Position numbers and translations under genes: made by a program. Of a stretch of DNA of 64,000 bases, positions 9,366-16,269 are shown one piece after another; positions within the stretch are counted from its first letter, which is position 1; each line of letters opens with the position of its first letter. Under the pieces are notes generated by a model that worked only from the letters and a program-made list of their open reading frames with translations, had not been told where the DNA came from and searched no databases. The DNA comes from Sphingomonas sp. (lineage in GTDB: Bacteria; Pseudomonadota; Alphaproteobacteria; Sphingomonadales; Sphingomonadaceae): the NCBI GenBank assembly GCA_013001055.1, contig JABDNH010000021.1, positions 1-64,000 of the forward strand, in the 5' to 3' direction.

Positions 9366-12353
9366 TTAGAAATTCAGGCTGAAGCTAGCGCCAAGAACAT
9401 AATTTTCCGTTTCACCCGGATTGCCCTCGGTCTGGTAGCGCCCGAACAGCGACAGATCGGCTTCGTCGGACAGCGGCGTTGCATAGAGCATTTCACCGAC
9501 CAGACGACGCTTGTTCTCGATGCTGAAGCTTTGCGTCCATTCACCCAGTTCACCGGTCTGGCGATCGATCACGGCAAGCTGCGTGAACTCGATATCGCCA
9601 TTTTCGACCGTGAGGGGCTGCGAAACAGCAAGGCGCATACGGTCATTGTCGCCGAACAGGCCGTTCTTGGTGAGCGCCAGCTGGCCGGCGGTGCTCCACA
9701 CGCCGTTACCAGTGCGGAACGCCTGGCCGTCGTGGCTGTCGGTACGTGCGCCGGTCGCCGACAGGTCGAGGCGGATGCCGTGACCGACATCGGCCGCCAG
9801 CGAAGCCGTAAGCGCTTCGGTCGAGCTGCCGGTGCCAAGCAGCGCATCGACAGTCGACTGGACGCCGAGCAGCGCCTGGTCTTCACGCAGATGAGTATAT
9901 TGCAGGGCGAGCGTCAGGTCATCGTTGACGCGATGTTCGATATCGGCGGTGAACGCATGCGCCGTATGATCGTCGAGACGCTCCATCGCGAGGCGCTCGC
10001 GCTCGGTAAGTCCCTGGATTTCATCACCCTCGAGACGGTTGTCGCTATAGCCCAGCGTGATCTTCGTATCCGCCGAGAGCTGGTAGCCCATCGCGGCGAA
10101 GTTTTCGCCCGAGGCAAACCCGAGCACCGGATTTACACCGCCATGGTGGCGATCATAGTCCGAGAACAGGCCGTTGCCGTTGCCCGCCAGCGCCTGTGCG
10201 CCCTGGCCATAGCCCAGCGTGAAGCTAATCTTGCCGGCCGGGTCGGTAAGCGTGGTCGCCATATGTGTCGATTCCACGCTGCCGTCGCTGTTGAAGCGGG
10301 GCATCGCACTGTCATAGCGCATGCTCCAGCCGCCAGGGATCGTAGCGTTCGTCGAACGAATGTCGTTGAACCCGGCATGGCCGTCGCCGTCGCTATCGCT
10401 GCCTCCGCTGAGGATCCAGTTGGTGAAGCGCCCGCTGACGAAATCCTGGAAATACTCCCAGCTACCGAGGACGTTGGTCCGCGTTCCATAGGTCGCGGAC
10501 GACATCGGCACGACGAAATCCCGATGGGTGTCGCCGACATATTCGATCATGGAAAAGAATGCGTCTTGGTTTTCATACCAACCCGGAACGCCGCTGGCGC
10601 CTTCCGACAGTATCGTCGAAGCCGATCGCGTCATCCCTTTATAGTTGCGACCCTTTTTCTGGTACAGCGTGAACGTTATCGAATTGAAGTCGAGCGGCGA
10701 CTGCGATGCGAGAACATCAAGCATGCCCCAGCCATAAACTTCATCGGGGCCAGGTGCGCCCAGATCGCGGGCCGAGCGGAAGATGATCTCCGCGGTGGCA
10801 TCCGGATTGTCGGCAAGCCACGCCCAGCGATCGTGAAGCAGCGTGATCGCTCCCGAGACGAGCGGCGCGGCGAAGGATGTGCCCGAACGACGCACGACAC
10901 CGCCCTGACCGTCCGACACCAGCATCAGTTCGCCCGGTGCCATGATGGTGCGCATGTAAAGGCGATTGGCTTCGTGGCACACGCCATTGTCCAGCAGGCA
11001 GGCATTGCCGGGCTGGTTGGAAAACGCCGAGACCTCGCCATGCGGGTTCACTGAACCGACCAGGATCATTGTCGGATCGTTATTGAAATCCCATTCGATA
11101 TCAGTTGTTTGCACGATGCCGTCATTACCGGCTGCCAAGACATATACCGTATCGTTGGCGTGCTGCGCGACGCGCCGATCGGAAAAGACGTCGACAATGC
11201 CCGGCGCTACGACCCAACCGGCTTCGCCGAGCGACATGTTGATGACGCTGGCGCCAGCATTGGTTTCGAAAAGGCTGAGGCTTCCGGCCTTCAGCGCGAC
11301 AATTCCGTTGGCGACGTCTGCCCAGCTGGCAGTACCGTCCACGTCGAACGGATTGTAGACTCGGATTTTGGCGTTGGGGGCGATCCCCATGACGCCTTCG
11401 CCGTCGTGCGCACCAGCGATGAGGCTGGCTACAGCGGCACCGTGACCGTCAAGGGTCTCGCTGGTGCCGCTCGAAAAGACGACGTTGGATGACAGGAGCG
11501 AGCCCTGCAGCGTGCTGTCGAGCAGCCCGACCGTGCTCTGGCCCTTGGAGCCCTGGATCTGCGTGATCGCGGGGGTCCAGTTAACAGCGCTCATCCAGTG
11601 ATCGACATGATCGAGGCCCGAATAGCGCATGAGCGTGTCGTGCCAGTCCAGGAAGAAAGCCGAACGTTGTAGACCGGTCAGGGCCGAGAGCGACGAGGGG
11701 TCATTGGGGATGATGCCGTGGCGCGCGAAAATCGCCGCGACAAAAGCGTCCTCAAAGCTCTGACCGGTCTGTTCGGTAACAGCCGCGCCCCACTGGGCTT
11801 CCGACTGTGCGACAAGTTCCTGGAGCTGCGCATAGACCTTACCGTAATGATCTGGCGAAGCCCCTGCCGCTTCGAGCGCGGCCCAATGATCGTTGGTCGA
11901 CTGGATCAGCGCACCCGCGCCGCTCCAGAAATCACCGATCGATGCTAGGTTGGCGGCATCGAACGCGCCGATATTGCCCCAGAACGCATCGATGTTGCCC
12001 CAAAAGGCGGTGATGTCGCCGTAGAAGGGGCTGATATTGCCGTAGAACGGGTCGATGTTTCCGTAGAACGGGCTAATGTTGCCGTAGAAAGGCAGGATAT
12101 CGCCCCAGAACGCGCCGATATTGCCGTAAAACGGAAGGATATTTCCGTAGAAGGGATCGATGTTGCCATAAAGCGGATCGACGACATTGTGTGCGACCAC
12201 CACACCTTCATCGCCCGCATTATCTTCATTCGATAGCGTGACGCTGCCCGTGATGAGAAGCGTCGCATCCTGATTGTCCTGTGCGTTGGCAGGGCTCGCC
12301 ATCGCTGCGACTAGCGCAAGCCCGGCTGCTGAGATGTTGAGACGCTTTTTCAT
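9366..12353 (-). CDS. S8 (subtilisin-like) serine protease autotransporter with N-terminal heptad repeats
   Basis: A 995-residue predicted outer-membrane or secreted protease. A signal peptide ends about residue 25 (AMASPANAQ). Residues 59-128 are ten tandem heptads of the form xPFYGNI or xAFWGNI. The subtilase domain spans about 265-520 with the whole triad: D279 in VGLLDS, H304 in DGHGAAVAS and S493 in SGTSFAAPLVSG, plus the VLAAGND oxyanion block. The C-terminal third (about 720-995) is rich in alternating polar and hydrophobic strands and ends in ...SFSLNF, the terminal-Phe signature of an autotransporter barrel. The start at 12353 gives the cleanest signal peptide with GGGA upstream; ATG 12359 is possible. 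It is divergent from the DUF305 gene. The heptad region does not resemble a common autotransporter passenger motif known to me. Confidence 0.88.
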   Translation of the reverse strand: MKKRLNISAAGLALVAAMASPANAQDNQDATLLITGSVTLSNEDNAGDEGVVVAHNVVDPLYGNIDPFYGNILPFYGNIGAFWGDILPFYGNISPFYGNIDPFYGNISPFYGDITAFWGNIDAFWGNIGAFDAANLASIGDFWSGAGALIQSTNDHWAALEAAGASPDHYGKVYAQLQELVAQSEAQWGAAVTEQTGQSFEDAFVAAIFARHGIIPNDPSSLSALTGLQRSAFFLDWHDTLMRYSGLDHVDHWMSAVNWTPAITQIQGSKGQSTVGLLDSTLQGSLLSSNVVFSSGTSETLDGHGAAVASLIAGAHDGEGVMGIAPNAKIRVYNPFDVDGTASWADVANGIVALKAGSLSLFETNAGASVINMSLGEAGWVVAPGIVDVFSDRRVAQHANDTVYVLAAGNDGIVQTTDIEWDFNNDPTMILVGSVNPHGEVSAFSNQPGNACLLDNGVCHEANRLYMRTIMAPGELMLVSDGQGGVVRRSGTSFAAPLVSGAITLLHDRWAWLADNPDATAEIIFRSARDLGAPGPDEVYGWGMLDVLASQSPLDFNSITFTLYQKKGRNYKGMTRSASTILSEGASGVPGWYENQDAFFSMIEYVGDTHRDFVVPMSSATYGTRTNVLGSWEYFQDFVSGRFTNWILSGGSDSDGDGHAGFNDIRSTNATIPGGWSMRYDSAMPRFNSDGSVESTHMATTLTDPAGKISFTLGYGQGAQALAGNGNGLFSDYDRHHGGVNPVLGFASGENFAAMGYQLSADTKITLGYSDNRLEGDEIQGLTERERLAMERLDDHTAHAFTADIEHRVNDDLTLALQYTHLREDQALLGVQSTVDALLGTGSSTEALTASLAADVGHGIRLDLSATGARTDSHDGQAFRTGNGVWSTAGQLALTKNGLFGDNDRMRLAVSQPLTVENGDIEFTQLAVIDRQTGELGEWTQSFSIENKRRLVGEMLYATPLSDEADLSLFGRYQTEGNPGETENYVLGASFSLNF
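11970..12179 (-). repeat. Ten tandem 21-bp units encoding xPFYGNI / xAFWGNI heptads
   Basis: The coding repeat lies within the protease gene just after the signal peptide. Units in order: DPLYGNI, DPFYGNI, LPFYGNI, GAFWGDI, LPFYGNI, SPFYGNI, DPFYGNI, SPFYGDI, TAFWGNI, DAFWGNI. G and I are invariant. Pro goes with Tyr in seven units and Ala with Trp in three. Codons vary between units at synonymous positions (GGC/GGA, AAC/AAT, TTC/TTT), which points to selection on the protein rather than recent DNA duplication. Confidence 0.95.
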
Positions 12354-12706
12354 AATCATTCCCGTTTCTGGTCCACGTTTGGTCAGACAGGGAATTAACC
12401 CGGGCATGTTTACCGGTGAGTGTGGGGATGGAGTTAACAGGAAAATAACAACGTTCCTCCGTCCATGAAAACCCCTGTTTTCTAGGGTTTCTCTGTTAAT
12501 TATCGATTTTTCGATGCGTTAACGGAACTGTTAATTCAGACCCGAAATTGGTCGATTTGGGGCCGAAATCGGCCTGAATGTTAACAAACGAATCGCGAAT
12601 TTTAACTTGGGCAAGCTCTGCCCTCCCCTCGTCGAAAGCCCGCTTTTCAAATGGCAAAAGTCTCGCCATGGTCCGCGCGACTGTCGATTGTTACGAGGAA
12701 TACCAT
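12354..12706. promoter_or_regulatory. 353-bp AT-rich divergent regulatory region
   Basis: No convincing gene lies between the divergent protease and DUF305 starts. The region holds six TTAA cores, mostly as GTTAAC or GTTAAT, at 12434, 12496, 12519, 12531, 12581 and 12602. There is a short inverted repeat AAACCC/GGGTTT (12469-12490) and a palindrome GGCCGA-AA-TCGGCC (12561-12574). An open frame runs upstream of the DUF305 start from 12578, but it does not look coding. The AT content is clearly higher than in the flanking genes. It probably holds both promoters and operator sites; none can be assigned with confidence. Confidence 0.5.
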
Positions 12707-15112
12707 ATGGCTTCGCTCCGCTTTTTCGCTTCCACCAGCATTGCCGCGATGATGGTGGCGACCCCCGCCTTCGCGCAGGACGTACCGATCGTCCTCCCGG
12801 GCGCTCCGGGTGAGGAAAGCCGCACCGTCGACGCCAGCGAAGCGGCGCGCATCGCGGATAACAGCTACAGCGAAGACGATGTCGGCTTCCTTCAGATGAT
12901 GATCCCGCACCACTATCAGGCGGTGCGAATGGCGCGGCTCGTCAACGATCGCACCAACAACGAAACCGTCAACGAAGTCGCGAGCCGCATCCTTACCAGC
13001 CAGGATGACGAGATCGCGTTCATGCAAGCCTGGCTCAGTGAGCGCGGAGAGATGGCGCCCGACCCGGCCAGCGGCGCGCACATGGATCATGCGCAGATGG
13101 ACGCCGAGGCCATGGACAACATGGGAATGGCCAGCGCTGCGGAAATTACGCGGCTCGCCAGCCTGAACGGCACGGACTTCGACGCCCTCTTCCTCGAGCT
13201 GATGATCGCACACCATGAAGGTGCGATCCGCATGGTCCGTGACCTGCTCCAGCAGCCGGGTGCGGCCTACGATCCGGTGCTATACGATTTCATCTCCGAC
13301 GTCCGGTCCGACCAGGAAGCCGAAATCAAGAAGATGAACCTGGCACTGGCAAACCTGTCGCCCGACCCGCGTGTTGGGCTTGCCGGTGGCTTCCTCGACG
13401 CGGGTGAAGCCATTTCGAACCTCCGTCACGTCGCCTTCCTGCAAAAGCCTGCCGGTTTCTACGATCCCGCCAATCCGTCGGGGCAGCCGATGCCGATCGC
13501 CGATGAAGTTAGTGATGCCGAGGCCGAAGAAGACGGCGACAGCGAACGGCGCGACGGCGACGATCCCGAGGACGACATCCGTTACAACGAGCGCGCGCCG
13601 CTCCTCTCCTTCGCACAAACCGACATGGCCTTCTACGACGACAAGATGGTCGTCGGTAATTATCACGGTTTCAACATCTACCGATTGACCGATGCCGGGC
13701 AGCCGCAGCTGATCTCTTCGGTGGTGTGCCCGGGCGGCCAGGGCGACGTCTCGGTCGTCGGCGACATCTTGATCATGTCGGTCGAACAGACGCGCGGCCG
13801 TGTCGATTGCGGCCTGCAGGGCGTGCAGGGCCAGGTCAGCAAGGATCGCTTCCGTGGGATCCGTATCTTCGACATCGGCGATGTCACGCGTCCCAAGCAA
13901 GTCGGCCTTGTCCAGACCTGCCGCGGCAGTCACACGCACAGCGTGGTGGACAACAATGACGAGCGCATCGTCGTCTATGTATCGGGCACCAGCTTCGTCC
14001 GCGACGAAGAGGAACTGGCCGGCTGCGTCGGCGACGTGCCAGGCGATGCCCGCACCAGCCTGTTCTCGATCGACGTCGTGGAGATTCCCCTCGCCAACCC
14101 GGCAGCCAGCCGCATCACCTCAAGCCCCCGCGTATTCGAGAGCGACGGCCAGATTGCCGGCCTGTGGCGTGGCGGCGACCACGGGGAAGGCACACAGAGC
14201 ACCTATCGCACCGACATGTGCCACGACATCACCATCTTCCCCGATGCCGACCTGGCGGCGGGAGCCTGCTCGGGCAACGGCATCATTCTCGATATCTCGG
14301 ACGTCTATAATCCCAAGCGCATTGCCGCTGTGACCGATCAGGGCTTCGCCTATTGGCATTCGGCGACGTTCAACAATGACGGCACCAAGGTCGTATTCAC
14401 CGACGAATGGGGCGGCGGCGGGATGCCGCGCTGCCGCGCATCGGATCCCAAGACGTGGGGCGCCAACGCGATCTATTCGATCGAGAATGGCGAGCTGGTT
14501 TTCCAAAGCTATTACAAGCTGCCAGCCGCGCAGTCGGATAACGAAAACTGCGTTGCGCATAACGGGTCGGTAGTGCCGGTCCCGGGCCGCGATATCTTTG
14601 CCCAGGCATGGTACCAGGGCGGACTGTCGATTAGCGACTGGACCGATGCCGCCAACCCCGAAGAGATTGCCTTCTTCGACCGCGGTCCGGTCAGCAAAAC
14701 CGACCGCTTCAGCTTCGGTGGCTACTGGTCGACCTATTATTATGACGGCTACATCTACGGCACCGAGATCACCCGCGGCCTCGACGTCTTCGAGCTGACG
14801 CCGAGCGAGCATCTGTCGGCGAACGAGATCGCAGCCGCCAAGCTTGCCGACATGGGCGACGCCTTCAATCCGCAGCAGCAGTACCAGGTGAGCTGGCCTG
14901 CCGTCCCGGTGGTGGCCAAGGCCTATCTCGACCAGCTCGAGCGTGATGGCGGGCTCGATGCTTCCATAATTGCCGAGGCGCGCGCCGCACTGGAGGCCGG
15001 CGACATGGCTGCGCTCGAGACGCTCGCCGAACGTCTTGACGCCGATGGAGACGACATCGCCGCAAAGCGCCGCGCTGCGCTCAAGCAAACGCTGATGGGG
15101 ATCATCGGCTAA
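12707..15112 (+). CDS. Secreted DUF305 / LVIVD beta-propeller protein
   Basis: An 801-residue exported protein. The ATG at 12707 follows GAGGAA and opens a signal peptide ending about residue 23 (TPAFAQ). The N-terminal DUF305 four-helix domain (about 50-210) has paired MMIPHHYQAVRMA and LMIAHHEGAIRMV motifs, plus a Met/His-rich linker (HMDHAQMDAEAMDNMGM), a pattern often linked to copper. An acidic linker leads to a repeat region (about 300-740) with LVIVD-type propeller blades such as GIRIFDIGDVTRPKQVG and GIILDISDVYNPKRIA. Function is unknown; extracytoplasmic metal or redox binding is a guess from the His/Met content. The C-terminal tail is Ala/Glu-rich. A strong terminator follows 18 bp after the stop. 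Confidence 0.85.
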   Translation: MASLRFFASTSIAAMMVATPAFAQDVPIVLPGAPGEESRTVDASEAARIADNSYSEDDVGFLQMMIPHHYQAVRMARLVNDRTNNETVNEVASRILTSQDDEIAFMQAWLSERGEMAPDPASGAHMDHAQMDAEAMDNMGMASAAEITRLASLNGTDFDALFLELMIAHHEGAIRMVRDLLQQPGAAYDPVLYDFISDVRSDQEAEIKKMNLALANLSPDPRVGLAGGFLDAGEAISNLRHVAFLQKPAGFYDPANPSGQPMPIADEVSDAEAEEDGDSERRDGDDPEDDIRYNERAPLLSFAQTDMAFYDDKMVVGNYHGFNIYRLTDAGQPQLISSVVCPGGQGDVSVVGDILIMSVEQTRGRVDCGLQGVQGQVSKDRFRGIRIFDIGDVTRPKQVGLVQTCRGSHTHSVVDNNDERIVVYVSGTSFVRDEEELAGCVGDVPGDARTSLFSIDVVEIPLANPAASRITSSPRVFESDGQIAGLWRGGDHGEGTQSTYRTDMCHDITIFPDADLAAGACSGNGIILDISDVYNPKRIAAVTDQGFAYWHSATFNNDGTKVVFTDEWGGGGMPRCRASDPKTWGANAIYSIENGELVFQSYYKLPAAQSDNENCVAHNGSVVPVPGRDIFAQAWYQGGLSISDWTDAANPEEIAFFDRGPVSKTDRFSFGGYWSTYYYDGYIYGTEITRGLDVFELTPSEHLSANEIAAAKLADMGDAFNPQQQYQVSWPAVPVVAKAYLDQLERDGGLDASIIAEARAALEAGDMAALETLAERLDADGDDIAAKRRAALKQTLMGIIG

Positions 15113-15130
15113 CCTATCGACTGTACGTGA

Positions 15131-15168
15131 AAAAGAGGCCTCTCCCGGGAACGGGAGGGGTCTTTTTT
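15131..15168. terminator. Bidirectional intrinsic terminator
   Basis: CTCCCG-GGAA-CGGGAG forms the core of a GC-rich stem, with an A-run on the left and TCTTTTTT on the right. It lies between the convergent DUF305 gene and the MscS gene and can serve both. Confidence 0.85.
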
Positions 15169-15171
15169 CAT

Positions 15172-16080
15172 TCAGTCGTTGGCGGAACGTCCCTTGAGCG
15201 CATCGGCGATCTTCGCAGGCTTCGGATTGTCGGCAACACTCGGCCAACCCTCGCGCTGCTGCGACCGGTCGCCGTCGGTCGCTTCGGTCTGGTCGTGGAA
15301 GAGGTGCACCTGCGTTTCGAACGGCATGTCGATGCCGGCTTCGGTGAGTGCATAGGCAACATTCTCGATCACCTGGCTGTGCAGCCGCGTTTCCGTGCCG
15401 CGCTTGCTTTCATGCCACCAGCGCGCCTTGATCGTGATCCAGCTCGCCGCGAGGTCGACGACCAGCACATCGGGTTCGCGCTCGGTCGAGACGCCCTCGG
15501 TGTCCTTCACGGCATCGAGGATCACCTGCTTGGCGGTGCGGATGTCGTCGCCATAACCGATGCCGATTTCATACTCGCTGCGCCGCAGGTCAAAAGCGGT
15601 CCATACTTTGAGCGGATCGGAGTAGATCTGCTTGTTGGGGATGATGACCCGCTTGTTATCGAACGTGCGGATGAAAGTAGCGCGCGTTTCGATCTCCTCC
15701 ACTCGCCCACGAAAATCACCGCTCTCGATTTCATCGCCCACCTTGAAGGGCTGGCGAATGAGGATGAGAATCCCGGCAAGCAGGTTGGAAAAGATGTCCT
15801 GAAACGCAAACCCGATTGCAAGGCCGCCGATACCCAGTCCGCCGATGAGTTGACCAGGGGTTAGCGAGGGCAAGACAACCGTCAACGCGATGAACAGGCC
15901 GACGATCAGAATGACCCAGTAAATCATTCGCGAGAACACCGTCGCCAGCGACTCGTTTCCGTCGCCAAAATTCGCCTTGCGCACCAAATTCCGAACGATC
16001 TTCGCGATGATCCAGAAGGCAATGAAAACGATGACGCCGATGGCGAGCTTCGGTAGCGCCGCGAAGAAACCGTCGATCAT
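15172..16080 (-). CDS. Mechanosensitive ion channel, MscS family
   Basis: A 302-residue small-conductance channel releasing solutes on hypo-osmotic shock. Three hydrophobic helices in the first 120 residues end in the pore helix with the Gly/Ala pattern (LIGGLGIGGLAIGFAFQDIF). The MscS beta domain follows (about residues 125-180, GRVEEIETRATFIRT and NKRVIIPNKQIYSDP), then an alpha/beta C-terminal domain and a charged tail. The called ATG has only a weak RBS. The frame stays open for 23 codons upstream with coding-like sequence, and AGGGGAGAAG (16137-16146) precedes an in-frame ATC at 16132, so the true start may be non-canonical. Confidence 0.88.
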   Translation of the reverse strand: MIDGFFAALPKLAIGVIVFIAFWIIAKIVRNLVRKANFGDGNESLATVFSRMIYWVILIVGLFIALTVVLPSLTPGQLIGGLGIGGLAIGFAFQDIFSNLLAGILILIRQPFKVGDEIESGDFRGRVEEIETRATFIRTFDNKRVIIPNKQIYSDPLKVWTAFDLRRSEYEIGIGYGDDIRTAKQVILDAVKDTEGVSTEREPDVLVVDLAASWITIKARWWHESKRGTETRLHSQVIENVAYALTEAGIDMPFETQVHLFHDQTEATDGDRSQQREGWPSVADNPKPAKIADALKGRSAND

Positions 16081-16193
16081 GCCATCGATCGTGCTCCACG
16101 TGGCGCCAATGTCTGCTGTGACTGAATTGATGAAACTTCTCCCCTGAATTTATCTCCTAACGAGAAGGATGTCGCGCTGGTTCCGATAGGGTT

Positions 16194-16222
16194 TTGACGA
16201 CCCTGCCCATTGCAGCTAGGCA
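16194..16222 (+). promoter_or_regulatory. Predicted promoter of the O-antigen-ligase-like gene
   Basis: TTGACG, a 17-bp spacer and TAGGCA lie about 48 bp upstream of the 16270 start. Good -35, fair -10. By eye only. Confidence 0.4.
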
Positions 16223-16269
16223 ACCTCTCAAACGCCAGTGCACCTGCACTGATTCAGGAGGGAAATTGC

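Noticed and set aside
8700-11054. 784-codon open frame on the plus strand
   Set aside because: Antisense to the GGDEF-EAL protein and the autotransporter, both with clear motifs; composition and Arg/His richness are typical of a shadow frame in GC-rich DNA.
11970-12179. CRISPR-like array of regular short repeats
   Set aside because: Units are 21 bp, contiguous with no spacers, and in frame within a protease gene; they encode heptads.
12469-12490. Intrinsic terminator AAACCC...GGGTTT
   Set aside because: Only a 6-bp, AT-containing stem, located between divergent starts where no transcript needs ending.
12434-12605. CtrA binding sites (TTAA-N7-TTAA)
   Set aside because: The closest pair, 12519 and 12531, is spaced by 8 bases, not 7; other spacings do not fit.
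14120-15247. 375-codon minus-strand open frame
   Set aside because: Antisense to the DUF305/propeller gene and crossing its terminator.
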